From contig CALARM010000447.1 in the NCBI GenBank assembly GCA_937888925.1, positions 1 through 9,357 of the forward strand: a DNA stretch of 9,357 nt, given 5' to 3'. Position 1 is the first letter of the stretch, and each line of letters opens with the position of its first letter. Under the pieces are notes generated by a model that was not told the origin of the DNA, ran no database searches, and saw nothing but the letters and a program-made list of their open reading frames with translations. Both the position numbers and the translations under genes were made by a program. The stretch comes from an uncultured Synergistia bacterium. Its GTDB lineage: Bacteria > Eremiobacterota > SpSt-956 > JAKJGF01. Below, piece by piece: positions 1-7,498 of this stretch.

Positions 1-89
1 AAAAGCATTTAACACGTTCATATATAAGTATAGTTACTACAAATGTTTGTAATAACTTTATTACTTTTCCTCTCTAATAAGCAGTTATT

Positions 90-115
90 TATCAGCAGAA
101 ATTATCTGCTCGATA
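90..115 (-). terminator. Possible stem-loop after the ATP-grasp gene
   Basis: AGCAGA (94-99) pairs with TCTGCT (105-110) across a 5-nt loop, and TATC (90-93) pairs with GATA (112-115) past one bulged base. It starts 6 bp beyond the stop codon of the minus-strand ATP-grasp gene, a usual place for a transcript end. No T-run follows on the minus strand, so it is not a classical intrinsic terminator and may only be a 3' stabilising hairpin. I see nothing else in 1-121. Confidence 0.3.
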
Positions 116-121
116 GGTTTA

Positions 122-1309
122 TTATTTTGTCAGAATTCCAAGTTTCAGAAATAAATGTTTTCTCATGTTTTTATCATAAAGAAATGTAAGTCCTGTAAGG
201 ATTGTTCCAATTACAGGTAATGGATCTTCCCTGGAAAATATTGCATGAGTTGTATCCTTTGAAAAAAAATTGAAAAAACCCGGCTTCAGACTCAATCTAT
301 CAGGATTCGATATGAAATTAAGTATATCTCCCGGGAGAATCCATCTAAATCTTGCACCTATTTTGTAATCTTTTATTTCAGGTGTTTTCTCGTTTCTTGC
401 TACTTTATACAATAAATAGGGAAAATCTATTCCAGAATAGATGGCAAGCTGCAAAGAGCCCCAGAACCTTGGATTAATTTCCATTAAATAAGGTGTATTA
501 TCTCTGGGGTCAACTTTGAATTCTACCATAGCCACTCCAAACCAGTTTAATTTGTTTAGAAGTTCTATAGCCATAGCTTCTACTGATGGGCGATGGCAGC
601 TTTCACATAATGTACTTGCCCCTCCTGTTACAGGATATTCCCTTATTCTTCTATGAGTAAAAGATGCAACAAGTTTTGATTCACTGTTGAAAATAGCAGA
701 TACTCCAATTGCTTCCCCTCCTGCCGGAATACGTTCCTGTATTAAAGGAAAAGGAAATACACTGTGAACTTTTTTATATTCCCTTTCAAGTTCATGTTCA
801 TTATCTATATATACTACTCCTTTGGAACCGGAACTTTCTTTCGGCTTTATGACAACAGGATATTTTATTTTATTCTTTAGAATATTTATTTCATTTAAAC
901 TTTCTATTGAGTAAGTTTCAGGGCATGGAATACCATGGGCTGATGCAAACTTCATAAGTGTTCCTTTGTTTATTGCCAGGGAAAGGGTATTTTTATTTAC
1001 TAAAGGTATGGATATTTTTCTGGAGAGAACATCCATATTATTGAGTATGAGGTTTATTGTATCTTCTTCCATAGGAAATAAAACTGAATGTTTATTTTTT
1101 TCTAACTCTTCAATCAGAAATTCTATGAATTTTATTGGCTCTGACTTGACAGAAGGATATCTGATTTTTCTGTTACAGTAATTGGAGAAAAGGGCACAGG
1201 CAAGCCTCGTGCTTTCTCCGCAACTGACCTTTATGCCATGTCTTCCAAGAGAACGCACTACTGCAAGGGTTTTATGCCATTTCCCATCTGTTACGAATAC
1301 GCCTGACAT
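122..1309 (-). CDS. ATP-grasp ligase, CarB-like/COG3919 type
   Basis: Predicted ATP-dependent carboxylate-amine (or similar) ligase of 395 residues. The N-terminal segment (VTDGKWHKTLAVVRSLGR, residues 6-23) is typical of the COG3919-type ATP-grasp proteins. The central ATP-grasp core shows a lysine-containing nucleotide-binding strand, PVVIKPKESSGSKGV (151-165, K155), then a second nucleotide-binding stretch near QER (191-193). The metal-binding triad E263, E277 and N279 lies in VEFK and MEINPRFWGSL. The 100-residue C-terminal tail is usual for these proteins. Relatives are often found near cell-surface or polysaccharide genes, but substrate cannot be read here. The ATG is the first possible start because TAA lies in frame two codons upstream. 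The Shine-Dalgarno is weak (AGAGG about 17 nt upstream). It starts 48 bp after the stop of the zinc-ribbon gene and is probably translated from the same mRNA. Confidence 0.85.
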   Translation of the reverse strand: MSGVFVTDGKWHKTLAVVRSLGRHGIKVSCGESTRLACALFSNYCNRKIRYPSVKSEPIKFIEFLIEELEKNKHSVLFPMEEDTINLILNNMDVLSRKISIPLVNKNTLSLAINKGTLMKFASAHGIPCPETYSIESLNEINILKNKIKYPVVIKPKESSGSKGVVYIDNEHELEREYKKVHSVFPFPLIQERIPAGGEAIGVSAIFNSESKLVASFTHRRIREYPVTGGASTLCESCHRPSVEAMAIELLNKLNWFGVAMVEFKVDPRDNTPYLMEINPRFWGSLQLAIYSGIDFPYLLYKVARNEKTPEIKDYKIGARFRWILPGDILNFISNPDRLSLKPGFFNFFSKDTTHAIFSREDPLPVIGTILTGLTFLYDKNMRKHLFLKLGILTK

Positions 1310-1357
1310 GATTTATAATCTTGATGCCTCTTTTTCATAAAGGTTTTTATTAATTGA

Positions 1358-2077
1358 TTAAAATTTTGGCAGAATGCCTTTTTTCCGTAATGTTTCCAGT
1401 TGGGTCTTGAAGTCTTTTTCCAGTGTGAAATCCTTATTTTTCTTTGTAAGATTCAGACCAAGTTTACAGGCATTTGCTGTTTCCTGGTCATTGCCGTCAA
1501 CACTATAGATATGAGATAGAACTACATAGGTTTTTATATAATAAGGATCTTTTTTTAAGGCTTCCCTGCACAGTACCATACAATCAGCTTTTTTCTGTTC
1601 ATATTTCTTTTTATATTCCGGGTCATTACGATCGTAAGTACCGAGGTTAAAACTGAGAGATTCAGCTTTTCTTATCAGAGAAGGCACTTCATCCTCCGTC
1701 ATAGTCTTTTTCATATAATATATACCTATGATTATGCCTGTAATAATTAAGAATAATATAAAACCAAATACAGGATAGGGAAGATTTGCTTTTTTCTCAC
1801 ACGCCGGATGAAAATAAGATTTTTCTTTTATCGGAGCTGTTGGATTATAACTTAATTTACTTATATCATCCGGTGTATTGCAGTAATGACATATTTTTAT
1901 ATATTTTGTTGTGTCATGGTCACATTTTCTACATACATGTCTCCATTCTTTAGTTACTGCTTCTAAATCTATCTGCCCTTCTATGAGTTCTTTTCTTATT
2001 TCAACAAGTTCTACTTCCATAGGTGCCTTACATATAGGACATGGGTGAAGAATAATAGTTTTGGGTGCAATATCCAT
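1358..2077 (-). CDS. Membrane-anchored zinc-ribbon protein with TPR-like C-terminus
   Basis: A 239-residue protein that I do not recognise as a named family. The N-terminal half carries paired cysteines: CPIC (13-16), CRKC (49-52), CHYC (63-66) and HPAC (90-93). These look like one or two zinc ribbons. A single hydrophobic helix follows at about 103-122 (VFGFILFLIITGIIIGIYY), then basic residues. With no signal peptide before it, the zinc part would lie in the cytoplasm if the helix acts as a simple anchor, but topology is not certain. Residues 160-215 are helical, and the stretch around EALKKDPYYIKTYVVLSHIYSV resembles one or two TPR helices. The start is well supported by AAGGAG (2087-2092) 9 nt upstream of the ATG. 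It is the first gene of a probable two-gene unit with the ATP-grasp ligase. The arrangement of zinc ribbon, membrane helix and TPR suggests a scaffold or adaptor, which is inference. Confidence 0.8.
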   Translation of the reverse strand: MDIAPKTIILHPCPICKAPMEVELVEIRKELIEGQIDLEAVTKEWRHVCRKCDHDTTKYIKICHYCNTPDDISKLSYNPTAPIKEKSYFHPACEKKANLPYPVFGFILFLIITGIIIGIYYMKKTMTEDEVPSLIRKAESLSFNLGTYDRNDPEYKKKYEQKKADCMVLCREALKKDPYYIKTYVVLSHIYSVDGNDQETANACKLGLNLTKKNKDFTLEKDFKTQLETLRKKGILPKF

Positions 2078-2125
2078 AGGTTTAATCTCCTTAACTTATG
2101 GAAGAGTTTTTTATTAATTCAAGAT

Positions 2126-2134
2126 ATTATATCA
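2126..2134 (-). promoter_or_regulatory. Possible extended -10 promoter of the zinc-ribbon/ATP-grasp unit
   Basis: On the minus strand 2134-2126 reads TGATATAAT, an exact extended -10 (TG, one base, TATAAT). Transcription would start near 2119, giving a leader of about 42 nt that contains the AAGGAG site. The -35 region is poor (TTTTAT at the expected distance), which an extended -10 can tolerate. In DNA this AT-rich, chance matches are common. Confidence 0.4.
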
Positions 2135-2253
2135 TATATCTATTTATAATAAAATATCCCTTTTTTTACTTAAAAAAGGAATTTTATTTTTTTTAAAGAA
2201 GATTATTATTTATTGAGATAGTATTTTATAAATATATAATTTAGAGGAAAATT

Positions 2254-2736
2254 ATGGAAGAAAAAATTAAGTTATTAAAAAACAACATCATTTTCTCAGA
2301 TTTTTCAGAAGAGGAATTGGATAAACTTTCTAATTTTTTTGTGAGAAAGAATTTTTCTGATAAATCTATCATTTTTCGTGAAGGAACTGTAGGAAGAGAA
2401 CTTTTTTTAATTGAAAACGGGTCAGTGGCAATAACAAAACAGGTTAAAGAAGGAACAGATACTGTAATAGCACGATTTGGTGCAGGAGATTTTTTCGGTG
2501 AGCTTACAATGTTTGAAGATTTTACCCGTACAGCTACTGCCAGGGCACAGGGTAAAACATCACTTTTAGTTATTAATCACGATGATTTACTAAATATGCT
2601 GGAGAAAGATTCCAAAATGGCTGCAAGATTTTTTATGTCTCTACTTAAAATTTTATCACGGAGAATAAGACAGACCAATCTCTCGCTAAAAGAAGCTATT
2701 ATATGGGGATTTGAAGCTATGGGGTACAGTGATTAA
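2254..2736 (+). CDS. Stand-alone cyclic-nucleotide-binding domain protein
   Basis: A 160-residue protein of the CRP/cAMP-binding fold. The beta-roll spans about residues 12-120. The phosphate-binding cassette is clear: GAGDFFGELTMFEDFTRTATA, with G82-E83-L84 (E83 expected to contact ribose) and R92 (expected to contact the cyclic phosphate), followed by T93-A94. It therefore looks able to bind a cyclic nucleotide. CRP/FNR regulators are about 200-230 residues and carry a C-terminal winged helix; here the protein ends after one helical segment (about 121-157) with no DNA-binding domain, kinase or membrane helix. It probably signals through protein contact. The start is set by AGAGGA (2243-2248), 5 nt before ATG. 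It is transcribed alone, divergent from the zinc-ribbon gene and convergent with the TPR gene. Confidence 0.88.
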   Translation: MEEKIKLLKNNIIFSDFSEEELDKLSNFFVRKNFSDKSIIFREGTVGRELFLIENGSVAITKQVKEGTDTVIARFGAGDFFGELTMFEDFTRTATARAQGKTSLLVINHDDLLNMLEKDSKMAARFFMSLLKILSRRIRQTNLSLKEAIIWGFEAMGYSD

Positions 2737-2743
2737 TGATTTT

Positions 2744-2814
2744 TGAGTGAATAGTGAGTGGTGAGTAGTGAGTGGGAATAATCATTTCACTATTTACTGC
2801 TCACCATTCACTAA
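2744..2814. repeat. Inverted heptamer-repeat hairpin between convergent genes
   Basis: The left arm (2744-2774) is built of 7-bp units GTGAGTA/GTGAGTG and the right arm (2786-2814) is an imperfect reverse complement. Over 29 aligned bases 22 match, with a loop of about 11 nt. Outer ends AGTGAAT (2746-2752) and ATTCACT (2806-2812) match exactly. It fills the space between two convergent genes and the TPR gene's stop codon (TAG, 2811-2813) lies inside the right arm. It could act as a two-way transcription end or mRNA-stabilising hairpin. It lacks a T-run, and no flanking target duplication is visible. Confidence 0.75.
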
Positions 2815-5327
2815 AGTATTATCATATTTTCCAGACCTGATTTCGCTTCTTTATTACCTGGCTCAATTTCGATAGCTTTATTAAAAGCTCTTACAGAAGC
2901 TTTCAAATTTTTCTGTTCACCATATAATCTTCCTAACCTGACATAAACATCTGCAATACCGGGTGACAGGGATAGAATTTTTTCATAATTTTTTATTGCT
3001 TCTGATGTGTTTTTACCTTCCTCGTATATTATTGCAAGATTATAATATGCTGACGTTAATTTCGGGTTTAATTCCAATGCTTTTTGATATGATTCTATAG
3101 CTTCTTTTGTTTGATTTAATGTTTTATACATATTGCCTATATTGCAGAAAACCATAGGATTGTTACAATTTATCTGGACGGCTTTTTCATATTCCTGGAT
3201 GGCTTTTTCAGGTTTTTTCTGATTTTTATAGATATTTCCAAGTTTAACATGGACAATATCCAGATTTTTATTCAGTTCCAGTGCTTTATTATACAGTATT
3301 ATCGCTTCATCTGTTTTCTTTAATTCAGTATAACACTGTGCTACATTACAGTATAATAGAGCTTCATTTTCATTTGACAATAAAGCTTTTTTATAAGCTT
3401 CTATAGCTTTTTCTATTTTCCCTTCTTTCTGGTATATTTGCCCTATGTTGAAAAATATACTGATTAATTCCGGATCAAGTTCTGAAGCTTTTTTGTATAT
3501 TTCAAGGGATTCTTTCCACTGATTCCTGACAAAATAAATATTTCCCAGTTCTACATAAGATTGAGAATGATTTTCATCAAGCTTTATTGTATATTCAAAA
3601 TATTTCTTTGCTTCGTCCAGATTTCCCAGAAGATAACAGGTTTTTCCTGTATGGTAATTTATTAATGGTACATCTGGATTTATATTAAGGGCATCCATAT
3701 ATTTTCTGAATGCTTCTTCAATAAGTCCCTGTTTCTCATATAATAATCCCAGTCTGTAATAAATATCTGCCACGTTTGGATCCAGCTCAAGCATTCTGTT
3801 ATATATAGTAATAGCTTTTTCTGTTTGATTGTTATTCTCATAAATTACAGCAAGGTTATTGTAAGCCATTATATTATCAGGTGATAATTTTATTACTTTT
3901 TTATAATGACCAGTTGCTTCTTTAATATTATTTTTATTTTTATAGATATTTGCCAGTTCTAAATGTGCTTCAGAAATAGATGGATCTAATTCCAGTGCTT
4001 TTTTATATTCTATTATGGCTTTCTCTGAATCACCCTGATTGTTATAAACAGAACCGAGTCCGTAATGGGCAATAGCAAGTTTCGGCTCTGCCTCAATTGC
4101 TTTTTTATATTCTTCCATTGCACAGGAGTATTCTTTTTGTTCTTCATGAGCTGCGCCGAGCCTGTAGTAGGCCAGGGCAAACGTCTGATCTACTTCCAGT
4201 GCTTTTTTGTACTCTATTATGGCTTTAGCTAATTTTCCCTGGTTTTGATATATAACTCCAAGACTGCAGTGAGCAGAAGCATTTTTAGGATCTAATATGA
4301 TTACTTCCTGAAATTTTAAAATTGCTTCTTCTTGTCTTCCCAGGGAAGAATATGCTATCCCCAGTCCGTTATGGGCTGAAGCAAGTTCCTGATCAAGTTC
4401 TATCGTTTTATTAAAAATTTCTATGGCTTTTTCGAAATCTTCCAGTTTTAAGTATATAGCACCGAGTTTATTATAGGCAGAAACCTTTTCTGGAACCAGG
4501 TTTATTATAGTATTTAATATCTCTATTGCTTCTTCTATATTATCAATATTAATAAGACATGTACTTAATATGTCATATGTCGATACGGATCTGGGGAGGA
4601 TCATTATAACTTTCCGAAATTCTCCTATGGCTTCTTCATATTTTTCCTGATTATAATAAATCATACCAAGATCAAAATGGGCTGAAGCCAGTTTGGGATC
4701 CAGGTTTATAGCCTGTAATAGTTCTAACATAGCATCCTGGATATTTCCCTGTTTTACATAAGCTTTTGCTATACTGTTATGGGTTATTGCAGAATCGGGA
4801 TTAATTTTTAAAGCTTTATTGAAGTATTCCATACCTTTTTCCGGATTATTTTCATTGAGAGCAATATTGCCGAGTCCTACGAGGGAATAGATATCTTCAG
4901 AATCTATTTTCAATGCTTTTTTATGGTATTTTTTTGCTTCTTCATATTTACCTAATTTACAGCATGTATTTCCGAATGCATTAAGACTATATATATCTTT
5001 TTGCATAGCTTTGACAGACTTTTCAAATTCTTCTATGGCTTTTTCAAAATTTTCTTCTTTATAATATATATTCCCCAGATTATAATGAACTTCACCTTCT
5101 GTAGGATCTATACTTAAAGCCCTTTCGTAATTTTTTATAGCCATATCAATCTGTTCTTTATGCTGGTAAATTCTGCCAAGTCGGAACAGAGCTGTTGTGT
5201 CTTCTTTGCCACTGGCAATTATTTTCTGATATTTTATAAGTTCTTCATCAAGATTGTATAGATTGGGATTATAGAAGGATGCCGACTTTTTTTTCCGTGG
5301 AACCAGGTCACGTAATTTGTCAAACAT
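2811..5327 (-). CDS. Long TPR-array scaffold protein (23 repeats)
   Basis: An 838-residue protein made almost wholly of tetratricopeptide repeats. After a basic, non-repetitive start (residues 1-41, KKK at 12-14), residues 42-823 divide into exactly 23 units of 34 residues with no insertion or deletion. A typical unit is LGNIYYKEENFEKAIEEF, with G8, Y11, A20 and P at the unit end. A 15-residue capping piece ends the protein. TPR arrays are protein-binding superhelices; at roughly eight repeats per turn this one would make nearly three turns. No catalytic domain (for example OGT-type glycosyltransferase), signal peptide or membrane helix is visible, so it is probably a cytoplasmic scaffold. 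The start is supported by AAAGGA (5336-5341), 8 nt upstream. It lies 162 bp downstream of the sigma-54 regulator in the same direction. Co-transcription is possible but unproven. The partner is unknown. Confidence 0.9.
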   Translation of the reverse strand: MFDKLRDLVPRKKKSASFYNPNLYNLDEELIKYQKIIASGKEDTTALFRLGRIYQHKEQIDMAIKNYERALSIDPTEGEVHYNLGNIYYKEENFEKAIEEFEKSVKAMQKDIYSLNAFGNTCCKLGKYEEAKKYHKKALKIDSEDIYSLVGLGNIALNENNPEKGMEYFNKALKINPDSAITHNSIAKAYVKQGNIQDAMLELLQAINLDPKLASAHFDLGMIYYNQEKYEEAIGEFRKVIMILPRSVSTYDILSTCLINIDNIEEAIEILNTIINLVPEKVSAYNKLGAIYLKLEDFEKAIEIFNKTIELDQELASAHNGLGIAYSSLGRQEEAILKFQEVIILDPKNASAHCSLGVIYQNQGKLAKAIIEYKKALEVDQTFALAYYRLGAAHEEQKEYSCAMEEYKKAIEAEPKLAIAHYGLGSVYNNQGDSEKAIIEYKKALELDPSISEAHLELANIYKNKNNIKEATGHYKKVIKLSPDNIMAYNNLAVIYENNNQTEKAITIYNRMLELDPNVADIYYRLGLLYEKQGLIEEAFRKYMDALNINPDVPLINYHTGKTCYLLGNLDEAKKYFEYTIKLDENHSQSYVELGNIYFVRNQWKESLEIYKKASELDPELISIFFNIGQIYQKEGKIEKAIEAYKKALLSNENEALLYCNVAQCYTELKKTDEAIILYNKALELNKNLDIVHVKLGNIYKNQKKPEKAIQEYEKAVQINCNNPMVFCNIGNMYKTLNQTKEAIESYQKALELNPKLTSAYYNLAIIYEEGKNTSEAIKNYEKILSLSPGIADVYVRLGRLYGEQKNLKASVRAFNKAIEIEPGNKEAKSGLENMIIL
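2859..5204 (-). repeat. 23 tandem 102-bp TPR-coding units
   Basis: These bases encode residues 42-823 of the TPR protein. The length is 2346 bp, exactly 23 x 102. Units are diverged rather than identical. The most alike are those ending EYKKALELDP or EYKKALEVDQ, which points to old internal duplication. Confidence 0.9.
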
Positions 5328-5440
5328 TTAGTAAATCCTTTCTTGTTTCTTGATGAAAATATGTTAAATAATTCAATAAAATTAAGAAAAATCCTCTTTT
5401 GTCTGTAAAAAGAATGGTCTGTAGATTTTTACGTGAATTG

Positions 5441-5461
5441 ATAATTTAAAGGTATAGGAAT
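5441..5461. repeat. 21-bp dispersed repeat, copy 1
   Basis: Begins ATAATTTAAAGG and ends GGTATAGGAAT. It matches 7499-7519 in the same orientation at 20 of 21 positions; the one change is A to G at position 10. It lies in the gap between the sigma-54 regulator and the TPR gene, right beside a heptamer array. Function unknown. Confidence 0.7.
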
Positions 5462-5474
5462 TTATATGAGAATC

Positions 5475-5502
5475 GTAACGCGTTACGCGTCATCTTTCAC
5501 GA
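5475..5502. repeat. Heptamer array overlapping the regulator's stop codon
   Basis: Four 7-bp units on the plus strand, including GTAACGC (5475), GTTACGC (5482) and TTCACGA (5496). A perfect 14-bp palindrome, CGTAACGCGTTACG, covers 5474-5487. The stop codon of the sigma-54 regulator (TGA on the minus strand, 5490-5492) lies in the third unit, so the array reaches into the end of the gene. Base composition (CpG-rich) differs sharply from its surroundings. Confidence 0.75.
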
Positions 5503-7187
5503 ATATTATATTCTTTAATTCTTCTATAAAGGGTCTGGCGACTTATACCGAGCATTCTCGATGCCCTGCATTTATTTCCTTCAGATTTTACGAGTGTTTC
5601 AATTATGGTACCACGGTTATCCCAGTTATTTTCTCCATTACTATTTAACATATCTCTAAAATCTTCAGGCAAATCTTCAGGTAATATAAGAGAATTACGG
5701 CATAAGATACAGGCATGTTCAAGTGCATGTTCCAGTTCTCTTATATTACCGGGCCAGTTGTATTTCATAAAAAGTCTTTCTACTTCTTCTGATATATGTG
5801 TAATATGTTTATTAAACCTGTTATTAAATTTCCTGAGAAAATGTAATATTAATAATGGAATATCTTCTTTTCTTTCTCTGAGAGGCGGTACTTTAATTTC
5901 TATCACTTTAAGACGATAGTAAAGATCTTCACGAAAGGTTCCGTTTCTTACTTTTTCTTTTAAATCCTGATTTGTAGCAGCAATAATAAGGACGTCTACT
6001 TTAATAGTTTTATTATCTCCAACCCTTTCAAATTCATAATTTTCCAGGACTCTTAAAAGATGTAACTGAACAGAAGGAGAAATATCTCCTATTTCATCCA
6101 GAAAAATTGTTCCACCATGGGCCATTTCGAATCGACCGATTTTATCCCTGAAAGCTCCAGTAAAGGAACCTTTTACATGACCAAAAAGCTCACTTTCAAG
6201 CAAGTTTTCAGATAAAGAAGAACAGTTTACCCTTACAAAAGGTTTACTACTTCTCTCTCCTTTATAATGAATAGCTTCTGCCACGAGCTCTTTTCCTGTA
6301 CCACTTTCTCCAGTTACAAGGACTGTGGTCTGAACAGAAGAAAGAGCTTCTATAAGGGAATAAATCTTCTGTATTTTTTCACTTTCACCTGTTATATTAT
6401 GGAAAGCCTGTCTTGCTTCCAATTTTTTCTCCAGTTCAGCCACATGGGTTTCATCTCTTATTACTATAATTACACCTGAACATATACCATCTGGATCTAT
6501 AAGGGGAGCAGTATTAAGAGTCAAAATTTTCTTATCCTTCACTTCAATACGATTTATCTTAACAGGTTGTTTCTTTATCAGAGTATCCTTTAATATATTG
6601 ATAAACCTGTCACCCTTAATAAAAGAAGAAAAAGGTTTACCTATAATGTCACGGGAAAAACCAAATATTTTTTCTATAGAAGGATTGATTTCTGTTATAT
6701 TCATATCTTTATCTACCGTAATTATTCCTTCTTCAAGACAGCTAAAAATTGTTTCCACGTTGGAACGATATTTCTCTTTCTCCTTATTAAGTGCCTGTTC
6801 TTTCATTGTTATATCAAGGTGGTGTTTATAAAGTGCTATTTCTATAGTCATATGAAGTATTTTTTCATCGAAAGGTTTAATAATGTATCCGAAAGGTGCT
6901 GTTAATTTTGCTCTTTCAAAGGTTTTTTTATCTTCATAGGCAGTAATATATATTACAGGTATATTATAAAATCCGGTTAATTTTTCAGCAACTTCTATTC
7001 CATCCATAGGACCTTTTAACCTGACATCCATAAGGACTAAAGATGGTTTTTCTTCCAAGATTTTCTGCAGTGCTTTTTCCCCTGAAGAGACTGTACCAAT
7101 TACCTTATAACCAAGATTACTTAACATTTTTTTCATAGTCATTGCTACAATTTTTTCATCTTCCACTATTAAAATTTTTATTTTCAT
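5490..7187 (-). CDS. Sigma-54-dependent response regulator, REC-PAS-AAA+-Fis HTH
   Basis: A 565-residue NtrC-family activator. It phosphorylates nothing itself; it receives a phosphate on its receiver domain and uses ATP to open sigma-54 promoters. The receiver (1-120) has the acidic pair E9/D10, phospho-acceptor D54, T82 and K104. A PAS domain lies at about 140-250. The AAA+ domain (about 265-500) has Walker A GESGTGKE (293-300), the sigma-54-contact loop as GSFTGA (340-345, serine in place of the commoner alanine) and Walker B with D364/E365. A Fis-type helix-turn-helix ends the protein (about 525-560, NKCRASRMLGISRQTLYRRI). The PAS between receiver and AAA+ is less usual than plain REC-AAA+ and suggests a second input. 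No histidine kinase is in the window. GAGG (7199-7202) lies 11 nt upstream of ATG, and TAG is directly before it. It is divergent from the chemoreceptor, whose promoter is of sigma-54 type. Confidence 0.95.
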   Translation of the reverse strand: MKIKILIVEDEKIVAMTMKKMLSNLGYKVIGTVSSGEKALQKILEEKPSLVLMDVRLKGPMDGIEVAEKLTGFYNIPVIYITAYEDKKTFERAKLTAPFGYIIKPFDEKILHMTIEIALYKHHLDITMKEQALNKEKEKYRSNVETIFSCLEEGIITVDKDMNITEINPSIEKIFGFSRDIIGKPFSSFIKGDRFINILKDTLIKKQPVKINRIEVKDKKILTLNTAPLIDPDGICSGVIIVIRDETHVAELEKKLEARQAFHNITGESEKIQKIYSLIEALSSVQTTVLVTGESGTGKELVAEAIHYKGERSSKPFVRVNCSSLSENLLESELFGHVKGSFTGAFRDKIGRFEMAHGGTIFLDEIGDISPSVQLHLLRVLENYEFERVGDNKTIKVDVLIIAATNQDLKEKVRNGTFREDLYYRLKVIEIKVPPLRERKEDIPLLILHFLRKFNNRFNKHITHISEEVERLFMKYNWPGNIRELEHALEHACILCRNSLILPEDLPEDFRDMLNSNGENNWDNRGTIIETLVKSEGNKCRASRMLGISRQTLYRRIKEYNIRER

Positions 7188-7349
7188 CTAATTAATAACC
7201 TCATAAGGCATAATAACAAAGAAGATAAACCATTAGTCATAAGGAATATTTAAAAGATACTATAATTCGTGAAAAGTCATATATTTAATTATCGTCACAT
7301 CAGTATAAGATCTTTAAAGAATAATAACAATATAAATTATTAAATAATT

Positions 7350-7496
7350 GTAAGCGTTCAGCAGTTAGCTATCAGCTATCAGCTAAAGATTACAGGCTCT
7401 GATTATATAAATAGTCTAAAAAAATAATATTTAATGACATTTACTATGTAATTCTAATAAAAGCTGACTGCTCACTGCTGATAGCTGAACGCTTAC
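7350..7496. mobile_element. 147-bp inverted-repeat heptamer element with 8-bp target duplication
   Basis: The ends are a perfect 13-bp inverted repeat, GTAAGCGTTCAGC (7350-7362) and its complement (7484-7496). Each arm is 35 bp, exactly five heptamers that fit N-T-N-A-G-C-N; the arms match at 27 of 35 positions. A 77-bp AT-rich middle has no coding potential. The octamer AAATAATT stands directly outside both ends (7342-7349 and 7497-7504), as expected for a target-site duplication. It is too small to encode a transposase and would be a MITE-like or REP/BIME-like element moved by an enzyme elsewhere. AT-rich octamers can recur by chance, so the duplication is strong but not decisive. Confidence 0.65.
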
Positions 7497-7498
7497 AA

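Noticed and set aside
966..1181. 71-codon plus-strand open frame
   Set aside because: Antisense shadow of the well-supported ATP-grasp gene.
2159..2194. Hairpin CCTTTTTT/AAAAAAGG followed by a T-run, like an intrinsic terminator
   Set aside because: It lies between two divergent genes, so no known transcript would end there, and the stem is almost all A-T.
2213..2240. TTGAGA, 16 bp, TATAAT before the cyclic-nucleotide-binding gene
   Set aside because: The boxes are good, but transcription would begin near 2247 inside the ribosome-binding site, leaving about 7 nt of leader. It may be chance in very AT-rich DNA.
5466..5648. 60-codon plus-strand open frame
   Set aside because: Antisense to the C-terminus of the sigma-54 regulator and beginning in a heptamer array; no ribosome-binding site.
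5605..6831. Three plus-strand open frames (5605-5919, 6267-6479, 6598-6831)
   Set aside because: All are antisense shadows of the sigma-54 regulator with no start signals.
7201..7244. Direct repeat TCATAAGG at 7201-7208 and 7237-7244
   Set aside because: Eight bases twice in AT-rich DNA is weak, and nothing else ties the two copies together.
7350..7496. CRISPR-like repeats
   Set aside because: Units are only 7 bp with no spacers and are arranged as an inverted pair, so this is not a CRISPR array.
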